From: Bolinopsis microptera
Lineage: Eukaryota; Ctenophora; Tentaculata; Lobata; Bolinopsidae
Direction of reading: 5' to 3'
NCBI RefSeq assembly: GCF_026151205.1
Contig: NC_087076.1
Location: forward strand, 8,842,902 to 8,906,901
Length of the DNA: 64,000 nt
Shown here: positions 23,668 through 32,209 of the stretch, in pieces
How positions within the stretch are numbered: the stretch's first letter is position 1
How the letters are laid out: each line of letters starts with the position of its first letter
The notes under the pieces: generated by a model
What the model was told of the DNA's origin: nothing
Databases searched by the model: none
The model's input: only the letters and a program-made list of their open reading frames with translations
Position numbers and translations under genes: made by a program

Positions 23668-23945
23668 TTTCTTAAAAGAAGTAGTATTAACTATGTCTAG
23701 AGTTAGCTTCGTTCAATAATAACAATTTCAATATAATCAATATCAATACCAGATAAACCTACCGAATAAATTATTAAATATCAATTAATTCATTCCGATA
23801 AAAAATGTTATAAATTTAGATATTTAGTATCTAAAAACATTACAACAAATGGTTAAAAAGCGCCCAAAATCGATTTGAAAGATTTTCTGTCTATAGTACA
23901 ATCATGATAGTAATAGTAAGTGTGTGCCGCTGCAATTAGATTTGA

Positions 23946-25541
23946 TTACTGCAATTTAAAATTGTTTGGAGTCCAAGTATCTTTTAAGTCAGCTGCCTGT
24001 GCTTGTATTAATAGTGTTTTTAAGCTAATGGACGTTTCTAGGCAATTGCTTGAAGTTAAAATTTTTTTATGAACAGCGTTCCAAAGCTTGGCTGCATTAA
24101 ACAAAAAGGTATTTGATTTATTTAGGAGAATAACCGTGAGACTCGTTGCACGGTTTGAAATGTTGATAGCCTCATAAAGGGAGTATGGGCAGTGGTACTT
24201 GATAATCTTAGAGAATTCTAAGATGCAGTGATATTTGTACAAGTTTTGAGCCGTAAGAATTTTTAATCTATTAAAAATGGGTTTTGTATGCTCCTTTTCA
24301 AAGTGTTTATGGTCTAGTTTTTGCATACCGTATGGTCTAGTACGTGCACATGTTGATTGTTTATCTAAATATGAGTCAAGGTCGCCAAAAAGGATCCTTA
24401 TACAGTGCTTCTGTGTGATGAAAAGACTATCATTGGACCGTTCTTTGAGGACAACACCCCAAACACTTATACCATAACTGAGATGTGATTCAAAAAGAGC
24501 GTTATATATTTTCAAATATAGTTCAGAAGGTATCGATTGCCGAATTCTGCAGATTGCACCAGTCATAGATCGCAGTTTTTTACGGATGTAGTGCATGTGG
24601 GCAATCCAGTTTAGCTTACTATCTATAACAACACCTAAGAATTTGGTATCCTTGACTTTAGTAATAACCTTACCATTGATGAATATTGATCTAGATTCAT
24701 CTAGCAGGATAGCAAATGGTCTGGTCCGTGCACAGGTGTCATCATATTCAGAGGCAGGTTTAAAATGTATGTAGCAGCATTTGGACATGTTGATATGAAA
24801 TAGATTACATTTCATGTAAATCGAGACATGTTTAAGTACTAAGTTGGCTTTTTTGTATGTTGCTTCTCTAGATGGTCCTGATATGAAGATATTAGTGTCA
24901 TCAGCATAAAGTACAAATTTCACCTCACTGTCTGAAAAGCAGTTTACTATATCGTTCATATAATACAATAGGAAGAGTAACGGCCCTAGAATTGACCCTT
25001 GTGGTACTCCAAATTTCACGTCCATTGTTTCTGATGGTACATCGTTATACATAACATACTGCTTTCTGTTAGTCAAATAGCTTTTTAGTAAGGCAAGTGC
25101 TGTGCCCCTAATACCGTAGGAATTTAATTTGCATAAAAGAATATCGTGATCAAGGGTGTCGAAGGCTTTGCTCAAGTCAATGAATATCCCTAGGACATGT
25201 TTATTGCTTGCCAGAGACTTAGTAACGGAGTCTATAGATTTGTGAAGAGCATGGGTGGTAGAATGGCCTTTTCTAAATCCAAACTGTGAGTCTGTTAGTA
25301 CACCTTTAGATGTGAAGAAATTATAGAGGCGTTTATAAATGACCTTCTCAAAGATCTTTCCAAATAAAGGTAATATTGATACAGGCCGATAATTTTCAAT
25401 GCATTCCTTATTGTCTTTCGTCAATATAATTAGCTGGCTCATCATCAATGAGGCCATTGTTTGCAAAGTGGGGAGCTTGGTAGAAAGGGTTATACCGAAC
25501 GATATCATTGGCATCAGTGCATATTTTGCAGTATGTTGCAT
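23946..25541 (-). CDS. Retrotransposon ORF2 remnant: reverse transcriptase of CR1/L2 type
   Basis: The open frame is 531 codons, but the first 30 or so overlap the zinc-finger ORF in another frame and are probably not native. Real homology starts near LTKDNKECIENYRPVSILP (RT motif 1 region). The fingers and palm follow: KAFDTLDHDILL with the motif A aspartate, FGVPQGSILGPLLFLLY (motif B), and FVLYADDTNIF with the catalytic YADD (motif C). After these come KFLGVVIDSKLNW (thumb side) and a C-terminal region with CARTRP repeats and LWNAV. No inactivating stop or frameshift is seen within RT. No APE endonuclease is encoded upstream. Such a copy could still supply RT but would need a nick from elsewhere. 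Confidence 0.85.
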   Translation of the reverse strand: MQHTAKYALMPMISFGITLSTKLPTLQTMASLMMSQLIILTKDNKECIENYRPVSILPLFGKIFEKVIYKRLYNFFTSKGVLTDSQFGFRKGHSTTHALHKSIDSVTKSLASNKHVLGIFIDLSKAFDTLDHDILLCKLNSYGIRGTALALLKSYLTNRKQYVMYNDVPSETMDVKFGVPQGSILGPLLFLLYYMNDIVNCFSDSEVKFVLYADDTNIFISGPSREATYKKANLVLKHVSIYMKCNLFHINMSKCCYIHFKPASEYDDTCARTRPFAILLDESRSIFINGKVITKVKDTKFLGVVIDSKLNWIAHMHYIRKKLRSMTGAICRIRQSIPSELYLKIYNALFESHLSYGISVWGVVLKERSNDSLFITQKHCIRILFGDLDSYLDKQSTCARTRPYGMQKLDHKHFEKEHTKPIFNRLKILTAQNLYKYHCILEFSKIIKYHCPYSLYEAINISNRATSLTVILLNKSNTFLFNAAKLWNAVHKKILTSSNCLETSISLKTLLIQAQAADLKDTWTPNNFKLQ

Positions 25542-25683
25542 CTCGAAATTTGACTATGTTATCATCAGTTTTGCACTTTTTGTGCATTATTTTGTCACAC
25601 ATCTGACAAGTTATGAATGGATGTCCAGCACGCACAGGTCTATTGCAGCAGCAGCAAATTTCGCATATTAGTTTGGCTATCAT
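25408..25683 (-). CDS. Retrotransposon ORF2 N-terminal PHD-like zinc finger (truncated ORF2)
   Basis: 91 aa. Start ATG overlaps the ORF1 stop in ATGA, a stop-restart arrangement seen in many LINEs. The cysteine/histidine pattern is C-rich CEICCCC, then CQMC, MHKKC and YCKIC, which fits a PHD (C4HC3-like) finger at residues about 8-58. RYNPFY follows, a linker type I associate with the region just before the APE endonuclease of CR1/L2 ORF2. The frame then ends at TAA without entering an endonuclease or RT. Taken as the N-terminal remnant of ORF2 after deletion. Confidence 0.7.
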   Translation of the reverse strand: MIAKLICEICCCCNRPVRAGHPFITCQMCDKIMHKKCKTDDNIVKFRDATYCKICTDANDIVRYNPFYQAPHFANNGLIDDEPANYIDERQ

Positions 25684-27728
25684 GACATAACTACGGATCT
25701 ACGAGAACGTGGGGAAAATCTTTTTTGGGCCTTGGTAACATCACTGAACAACCTCCCATCAACGGGGCTACCTAGGATCTTATGTGCAATTGCCCGGGAG
25801 AGTTTAAAGATACCGCTTGACCCCAGGTGGATTGGGTCATCCGGCTTCTTGTATCTACAAAACTGCTTGTCCAGTAGACCCTCCTCATCAACAAAACTAT
25901 CAAAATCTAAAGTGCCTATTCTAGTATTAGTATTACAGTACCCAAATAATAAACTATTAAACTCCATGGCTCTGTCATTCAGCCAGGAGGACCTAGTTGG
26001 AAGGATGGGTGAGACAATAACTTTAGAATATGGACACATATCACAAATATTCTTGAGCTTCTTCGTCAGCTCATTAGCCCAATGTTTAACATCACCCCCT
26101 CCCCTCTTGATATCATTTATACCACAGTGTACTACAACGTTCTTGTATCCAACACAAAGAACAGGGTCTAACTGATCTATTGTGAAACATTCGATTCTTT
26201 TCCCAGGCAGCTTGTGTCCAAATGTTCCTTTTCCAGCCCCGAATTTGAGGAACCGGGTGTTTGAATCACCGACAATCAATGTTGCATTGATGCTCCTGCT
26301 TACGTAGCGGAAGGTAATACTGTATCTTAAGTCCCTCCTTTCTGTGCTTTTATCAATTCGGTGGTCCCAAAGAAACTGGGACTGTTTGCTCATGACATAG
26401 AGACTACGTCCCTCTATTGTCTCTACGACCTCTCCTTCAAGCTGATCCTTTTTTGTGAATTTTACAGAGCAATCACCACCTAAGGATACTGTAAATATGG
26501 AACTATCATGGACCAGAGATTGCTCGTTATCAGAGTGCTTAGGAAGAAAGCTGTTCCCATCAGTGTACCGATTTATCAAGCACTGATTGATTGTTGAACT
26601 AGGACATTCTTCCTTTATCTTGGAGACAAGCTCATTCAGAACATCAGGGAAGTCTGTCGATTTTGGTTTTTCAGCTTTAGCCCCGGGGTATTGATAAGGT
26701 TCGCCAAAGCTCAGAACCCCATGCCCATTTTCGGAGTTACTATCAAAGGCTTCCTTATGTTGGTCTAAGAAAACTGAAAGCTCAGAGTTCAATTTTTCAT
26801 CTACAAATTCTGGGACATACGACAGAATATGCTTGGACTTAGGGTCGTCTACACTTGCATGCTTCTGTGCATCTAGGAGAAGCTGTTCTTGGTCCATTTC
26901 ACATGGTGCAGGTGACCCTATATTAAAAGGAGGCATGGGCAGATCAGGGGTGGAAACATTTGATGACCTACTGTTTTTAAAACAGTTTATGTCAAGTTTG
27001 AGCTCAGCAAGCTTGCTGTTGATGGAGTCGAGAGTTTTGAGATGGCTATCGTTGTCTTTAAGGTTCTTGATGGACTTCTGAATGGCTTCTAGAGAATCTT
27101 GTAGAGAGCTACCATCCGAGGTAGTGTGACCCATTGGCATACTCAAGCTGCAGGGAGCTGACAAGTAGGAAGAGGACTTGACTTCGTTTTCATATCTCTG
27201 TCCACTTACTACAGCACAAACACTTTCAGCAAGACCTAGCAGGGATAGGAGACCTTCTGCTAAAGTTAGTTTGTTCAGGGATGAACAACTCTTGATCATG
27301 GCTGGTGTAATGATCGCAAACTTGTTTACTTCAAGTTTCAGGATACTGCAAATGTTAAACTTGATTAAGTCTACCTCTGAGCGTAGGTTCTGTGCGTGGG
27401 TTAACAGATAGGTGTCGAGGGGAGCAGATCTATTTGAGAAGAAACTAAGGAGACTGCTGACATTTTTGTCTTCTTCTGAGTCCTGATTTTCTGAATGAAT
27501 TAGTTTATCGACATCTCTAAGCATTTCGTCAATATTGTCAATGACTGAAGCTGAGGAAGTGGTGGGTGTATCCTGATCGGGAACCGTAGTGGATGAAGTC
27601 TGGTCTGCACCAGGTTGAGGTTTCTCACACTTTTCTTGAGCGTCAGTGGGGGTTTCCATCATGGTGAAGAAGCAATGGGGGTACCAGGCAGACCAGGGGG
27701 CACCTTCACGTCCAACTAGCACACTCAC
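25680..27728 (-). CDS. Retrotransposon ORF1: AlkB-like 2OG-Fe(II) dioxygenase plus SGNH esterase
   Basis: 682 aa. Residues 25-120 are low-complexity and acidic. About 205-250 can form a coiled coil, a common ORF1 trait for multimerisation. Residues about 335-476 look like an AlkB-type dioxygenase: NRYTDG at 386-391, iron ligands His398 and Asp400 in KHSDNE, the VSLGG strand, distal His456 in LWDHRID, and arginines at 468 and 474 in LRYSITFR, the usual 2-oxoglutarate contacts. Residues about 482-655 look like an SGNH hydrolase: GDSN with Ser489 (block I), CGIND at 535-539 with Asn538 (block III), and DPIHLG with Asp631 and His634 (block V). AlkB enzymes demethylate nucleic acid bases; SGNH domains are lipases/esterases. 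An RNA-protective or repair role on element RNA is inference. The alternative start is MMETPTD at residue 23. It ends in ATGA, shared with the next ORF. Confidence 0.85.
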   Translation of the reverse strand: MSVLVGREGAPWSAWYPHCFFTMMETPTDAQEKCEKPQPGADQTSSTTVPDQDTPTTSSASVIDNIDEMLRDVDKLIHSENQDSEEDKNVSSLLSFFSNRSAPLDTYLLTHAQNLRSEVDLIKFNICSILKLEVNKFAIITPAMIKSCSSLNKLTLAEGLLSLLGLAESVCAVVSGQRYENEVKSSSYLSAPCSLSMPMGHTTSDGSSLQDSLEAIQKSIKNLKDNDSHLKTLDSINSKLAELKLDINCFKNSRSSNVSTPDLPMPPFNIGSPAPCEMDQEQLLLDAQKHASVDDPKSKHILSYVPEFVDEKLNSELSVFLDQHKEAFDSNSENGHGVLSFGEPYQYPGAKAEKPKSTDFPDVLNELVSKIKEECPSSTINQCLINRYTDGNSFLPKHSDNEQSLVHDSSIFTVSLGGDCSVKFTKKDQLEGEVVETIEGRSLYVMSKQSQFLWDHRIDKSTERRDLRYSITFRYVSRSINATLIVGDSNTRFLKFGAGKGTFGHKLPGKRIECFTIDQLDPVLCVGYKNVVVHCGINDIKRGGGDVKHWANELTKKLKNICDMCPYSKVIVSPILPTRSSWLNDRAMEFNSLLFGYCNTNTRIGTLDFDSFVDEEGLLDKQFCRYKKPDDPIHLGSSGIFKLSRAIAHKILGSPVDGRLFSDVTKAQKRFSPRSRRSVVMS

Positions 27729-27760
27729 TGAAAAGAAGGAAGAGCAGAAAGCAGTTTGAA

Positions 27761-28204
27761 ATGTTCTGTTGTGGAAAACAATGAAAGTGTAAACTGGATT
27801 AGTCAGAATGATTCAAAAGATTGAAAAATTGAACAGACTGACGGACTACGACACATTGGACAAGAGAGTGAGTGAGTATGAAAAATATGAGGTGGTTGGA
27901 CTGGCAAGCCCTATCATTTAATCAGAATACATTACATATAATCCATAAGCCATATATATATGTCAGCCTGTTCTTGGAGCACAGCCCCAAAAGATATCAG
28001 AAGCACCTCTGATAAAATATTCAAACAATATACACATAATATAACAATGACCCTATATAAAATTCTGTAAAAATGGTACAAATTTTAAAACTGAGGTAAA
28101 AATAAAAATAAAACCCTTTGTAATAATATATATAAAATCCACTAAATCACATCACAACAAAAAGCAGTTTAGACCCCCATCCAACTAGAGCACTCCATGA
28201 CCTT
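27761..28204 (-). other. Junction of two retrotransposons: 3' UTR of the upstream element and 5' UTR of the downstream one
   Basis: Non-coding, AT-rich. Lies after the stop of the PHD-RT element (28205) and before ORF1 of the AlkB element (27728), both reading leftward. The exact junction is not visible to me. Confidence 0.45.
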
Positions 28205-31200
28205 TTAGGGTTTAAGAGTGTTGATCAGGTTAAGGTCCAAATCACTTATTGCCGTGGGTGGAAGGGTTCTGGTACCTCTGTATCCCCTGATAGAGATTAT
28301 ACAGGTTCTCAGTAGATCAAAACGCAGTCTGCGTCTGACAAATGACATCACATCACAATACCGTTGGCCTTTCTTTAGGCTGATCTTTTCAGCGAGATGT
28401 TTTAGAAACTGTGAAGCCTCAGTTGCCATTCCTCCTGTAGTACTGAACACCAGTGGCGTGAAGGTAGCCTTTTCAACATTGAGGACTCTGTCATTGTACT
28501 CACGTTTTTTGCTTTTCTCGTGAGATTGGTACATCTGTGAGATGCTCTTGTCACTGTTGGACTGGGCTTGAGGGTGAAGTACCCTTACATCTGTGAATGC
28601 CCTGTCCAGCGGCGACCAAAACGATCTCGCACTGATGTCCAGTCTTGCACCATCCTGTCTATTTGTTCCATTAGATAGTTCAAGTGTGTGAGGAACGGAG
28701 AGAAGCTGGGGTTCTGTTTCAACGTCTTTGCAAACAGTGGTTAGGAGTTCAGCTATTGTATCTCTTAGTGAATTGTGTCTAAGTGAAACGTAGCCTCCGA
28801 TTTTGCAGGTTAGAGTATGGTTGATATGATTTTGATTTCCACATACACATAGGGGACTTCTGTTAGCTGTAGACAGTGTAAGATTATATCTGAGTGAGAG
28901 GGCATCAAAGAATTCTTGTTTGTTAAGGACGTACCCACATGCTTTTAGAGGGAGTGTGGATAACCAAATGGATGCTCCTTTTTCACTAAGGAGTTCTAAT
29001 TGCCTTTGTGTTGATGGGGATACCTCATTCATAAGAGTTTCACGTTGGTGTTTGTAAAGCTCTTCCTTACGCTTCTTTACTTCACTTATGATGTCATGCT
29101 GCAGTTCTTCGTTTAGTTGGAAAGTAGTAAGCTGTTGAAAAACTGCTTCTGTGAGCTGTTTTGTAGCATTTACTGAGTTAGTGTACTCCATCTCTGCTGT
29201 TGATGTGCAGTCTGGAATGCTCAGCCCGCCCATTCTTGCAGGAAGTGAAGCTATTTTTCTGATTTGATCAGGCACAAAACTTTTGCCCATAATGGCTGGT
29301 ATAAAGTCTTCCTTGACACAATATTCCAAGTGTTTCAGATGGTCGGAAATCCCTGGGGTTGTACGGCAAACAAAATTCCATCTTTTGGAGGTTCCATAGA
29401 TGAAAGCGGAGTAGGCTAGCTGGGGTTCGTTTGCAGCTATTTCGACGAGTCCAAGAATGTCTGCTTTCCAACTTTCGGTCTCCTTTAGTATGAACTCTTT
29501 TACCCCTTCTTCTGATCCAATATATGATCCAAGATAACGGTGGCCTTTGGTAGTGATCTGAACATCTGGAAAGAGTTCCTTAGCTTTGGTTGCATGCTCT
29601 GGTTTCACTATCAACCATGTCTTGCTGGGTTTTGGGTAATACCCATACATGGGACCATGATCTTTAAGGTCCTCCCACCATTTCGTGAGTTGATCAAGTT
29701 TACCCCCTGCTGCTGAGTCGTCAGCATACCAAACTTGTTTGGGATAAGTGTTTGGTTCCCTGTCTGATTCTGGTTCTGTTTCAGCTTCTGTCTGTTTAAC
29801 CTGGACTTCTCTGAGCAGAGGCATTAGGCTCAGTGCATACCATCCGAGTGCACAGGTATCTCCCTGTGTAGTTCCTTCCTGAGATTGTAAGTGGTCATCA
29901 CTGTTGGCAATGAATAGGTTAGCTTCTTGTCTGTATGTATTTAGGATGTAAGTGAATAGCTCTGGACAGGTGTATCGAAGATTCCTAAGGGCTGTGTTGC
30001 GATTTAATGCATTGAAGGCGTTTTCAGCATCAACAAGCAGGATCGCTTCTGTGGATTCCTCTTCAAAGATCTTTCTGACTGCATGAATGGCCGCTTCCAC
30101 TCCTCCTTGTAAGCCACCACACAGTTGCATGGGTGCTGTGTTCATGATAATGTCCTGTTTCAATGTGGTCATCACTGCTTTTCCGACTATTCTTCTAAGG
30201 ACTTCACCAATCCCAATGGGTCTAACCCCTGGGTCTTTATCAAGGGGGATGAGGCGACCTGCTGTGTATGTTTTCAGGTGGTCGGGCTGTATCTTTTGGC
30301 AACACAGCTTTCTGGCCAAAACTGCAACTGCTTCTTTTAGAAGTTCAGGCTTTTTCTTAAACTGCTTAGAGCAGAGAATATGCTGCCATGTCTCTGCATC
30401 AGTTCCTGAGGGCCCACCAGATCCGCTGAGGTCTCTTGCAACCTTTTCAATTCTGCTGGAATCAATGGAATCAAATATGACGTTGTCTACTTCTTCAATG
30501 GGTCCCTTCATCAGACTAGATTCGAGTGATGGGCTGCTTTCGGGGTGTTTCTTTATGAGTTCCTGTATGACAGTAGGGCTTGTGTCCAGGAGTTTACTTC
30601 TCTGGCTCCCATTCCATCTTAAGGCTGCGGATACTTTTCCTAGTAACATGAGTCGTGTAAAGACTTTGTTGTGATGTCCTGGGCTGTACTTAGATTTGAG
30701 TAGACGATCTTGTATTGATTTACATTCCCTAGCGAGCTTCTCTATTTCGCCATCTTTCCATAGTTGGAGTCTTCTTTCCAGGTGTGCTACATGGTCTTTG
30801 GCTTTAGAGGATTTGGAGGGTTTCTGGAGCAGGAGGGGAAAAATTATAAGCGTCATAGTAATTGCAACACTCTCAAGGTTAGAGCCACTGTTAAGGAGAT
30901 TGATGGTATTGGCAACTTCCTCAATAAAACTCTCTCCTATCTTGCCTTTCGGTACCTTAAACATGTTCTTCTTCCAAAGGACTACCCTCTTGTAGATAGA
31001 GTCTACAGCTGGCCTTATCTTTAAACCTTTTAGGACTCCCCATTTTGCATTGTTGATCGATGCGATGACTGCATCCGGGGGAGGTAAAGTGGATGTAGTA
31101 AGGCGTTGTTTTTCACAGTTACCACATACAAATGCTATGTCAAACTTTTCATCTTGGAGGTGTTTGTATTCTTTGGTGTTGATTTCCTCACAAATGGGAT

Positions 31201-31620
31201 GGTGCCAAACATTGCACTGTTCACAAAGGAGCCCATCTTGTTCAGCAAGAACACCTAGGTGGCATGTTGGACAGATATCTTCTTGGGTGCTGTGGTCTGA
31301 TATTAGGATCTGTTGTCTGTTAGATTTCAGTCTTTCCGATGTTATGAACTCATCTATGGCTGTGTTAGGAGCTTGGATTTCTTGTGCTCTTTTGTGAATG
31401 TGGATAGGGAGAGCATGCTTTTCACTTAAGGAGGTGGGATTTTGAGATTTACGGCTTCTAGGAGGGGATATAGGAGCGGTAAGTGTGGATTCTAACTGTT
31501 CATTTCCAACCCAAAAACGGGGACCACTACTGTTTTCCGAGTCGATTACCAGCAGGAGCTGTAGCTTACCGCCAACAGTCCCTACTGGATGCGGGTCTCC
31601 TTAACAGTAGTGGATCCAAA
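28060..31620 (-). mobile_element. Non-LTR retrotransposon with C-terminal endonuclease-like domain (limits approximate)
   Basis: Contains the long frame at 28205-31600 and a 3' UTR of at least 100 bp. The 5' end seems close to 31620, since the frame lacks an ATG there; 5' truncation is usual for target-primed reverse transcription. Oriented like the AlkB element beside it. Confidence 0.6.
28205..31600 (-). CDS. Non-LTR retrotransposon polyprotein: PHD finger, reverse transcriptase, zinc knuckle, PD-(D/E)XK-like domain
   Basis: From a TAA at 31603-31601 the frame is open for 1131 codons. The first ATG is only at 30964 (MFKVPKGK), yet the upstream 212 codons encode a clear PHD finger at 31273-31115 (CPTC, LLCEQC, WHHPIC, VCGNC). 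The native start is therefore lost, non-ATG or on a spliced leader. The RT region has GVRPIGIGEVLRRIVGKA, AILLVDAENAFNALNR (motif A), GTTQGDTCALGWYAL (motif B) and VWYADDSAAGGKL (motif C). C-terminal are a CxCG...H..C..GG...RHN knuckle and NRQDGARLDIS...FTDVRVLHPQ, which resembles the restriction-like endonuclease of R2/NeSL/CRE-type elements. That last call is from pattern, not alignment. The frame shows no internal stops, so the copy is fairly young. Confidence 0.8.
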   Translation of the reverse strand, partial: GDPHPVGTVGGKLQLLLVIDSENSSGPRFWVGNEQLESTLTAPISPPRSRKSQNPTSLSEKHALPIHIHKRAQEIQAPNTAIDEFITSERLKSNRQQILISDHSTQEDICPTCHLGVLAEQDGLLCEQCNVWHHPICEEINTKEYKHLQDEKFDIAFVCGNCEKQRLTTSTLPPPDAVIASINNAKWGVLKGLKIRPAVDSIYKRVVLWKKNMFKVPKGKIGESFIEEVANTINLLNSGSNLESVAITMTLIIFPLLLQKPSKSSKAKDHVAHLERRLQLWKDGEIEKLARECKSIQDRLLKSKYSPGHHNKVFTRLMLLGKVSAALRWNGSQRSKLLDTSPTVIQELIKKHPESSPSLESSLMKGPIEEVDNVIFDSIDSSRIEKVARDLSGSGGPSGTDAETWQHILCSKQFKKKPELLKEAVAVLARKLCCQKIQPDHLKTYTAGRLIPLDKDPGVRPIGIGEVLRRIVGKAVMTTLKQDIIMNTAPMQLCGGLQGGVEAAIHAVRKIFEEESTEAILLVDAENAFNALNRNTALRNLRYTCPELFTYILNTYRQEANLFIANSDDHLQSQEGTTQGDTCALGWYALSLMPLLREVQVKQTEAETEPESDREPNTYPKQVWYADDSAAGGKLDQLTKWWEDLKDHGPMYGYYPKPSKTWLIVKPEHATKAKELFPDVQITTKGHRYLGSYIGSEEGVKEFILKETESWKADILGLVEIAANEPQLAYSAFIYGTSKRWNFVCRTTPGISDHLKHLEYCVKEDFIPAIMGKSFVPDQIRKIASLPARMGGLSIPDCTSTAEMEYTNSVNATKQLTEAVFQQLTTFQLNEELQHDIISEVKKRKEELYKHQRETLMNEVSPSTQRQLELLSEKGASIWLSTLPLKACGYVLNKQEFFDALSLRYNLTLSTANRSPLCVCGNQNHINHTLTCKIGGYVSLRHNSLRDTIAELLTTVCKDVETEPQLLSVPHTLELSNGTNRQDGARLDISARSFWSPLDRAFTDVRVLHPQAQSNSDKSISQMYQSHEKSKKREYNDRVLNVEKATFTPLVFSTTGGMATEASQFLKHLAEKISLKKGQRYCDVMSFVRRRLRFDLLRTCIISIRGYRGTRTLPPTAISDLDLNLINTLKP

Positions 31621-32157
31621 TTTGGGATCTGATGGAGTAATCTCGACACCAGAGGGTTTTACAGAATATATCAGTTTTACAGAATAAAAATTTCAGCTTT
31701 TCGCAACCCAAATTTCAATGGACTGAATTTTTTCAGTGATTTTCAAGTTTTAAGTTTAAAATTCTTTCAACACTATCTACACATTAATCAGGGTTGTCCA
31801 ATTGTCCAATTGTGGATTGTGGTGTGAATGGAGTTATACATTGCCAAACAGAAACATTATTCACTACAACTACTTAACTTCTTAACAGGTTAAGAGTGCC
31901 AGTCTTCTGTTTCAGCACCCCCTGGACCATCATAGTACCCCCGATGCAGTTGACTTTAGCAAGCCATGGACATATTGGACATCCTCAAATTATTTGTTAT
32001 ATAGTAGTGTTGAAAGTATTAAAACAGCATTTCGAGAAGAACACAGATAAAAACCTAGAACCTTTTTGGCTGGGTCCTAACTCCGAAAGTTTTAAAAATA
32101 GAGACTTCCGGTTTTTTGCAAAATGCTCGCCTCATGAAAATAATGTTTCCTCCCTTG

Positions 32158-32209
32158 GAGGACTTCGCCGCTTCGACGCGCCGCGCGAACTAGCATTCTT
32201 GCTTCGCAT
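32158..32209 (-). repeat. 52-bp GC-rich inverted repeat, right copy
   Basis: Partner of 23266-23317. Immediately to the right is a second short hairpin, GTTGCTCTGC...GCAGAGCAAC at about 32219-32241. Confidence 0.9.

Larger units (their letters stand above)
23900..27760 (-). mobile_element. CR1/L2-like non-LTR retrotransposon with AlkB-SGNH ORF1 and endonuclease-deleted ORF2
   Basis: Limits are approximate. Reading on the complement it holds ORF1 (27728-25680), a zinc-finger ORF overlapping it by ATGA (25683-25408) and a reverse transcriptase frame (from about 25460 to 23946). An SGNH esterase in ORF1 is known from CR1-group elements, and PHD-type fingers also occur there. The RT carries the CARTRP peptide twice, as in L2/CR1-like elements I recall from corals. 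The order finger-RT without an APE endonuclease, plus the frame change between them, points to an internal deletion. All remaining frames are long and open, so the copy is not old, or it is maintained in trans. Confidence 0.75.

Noticed and set aside
23900-31620. One giant composite retroelement with two reverse transcriptases
   Set aside because: The two RTs belong to different families, each has its own zinc finger and its own UTR, so two adjacent insertions are simpler.
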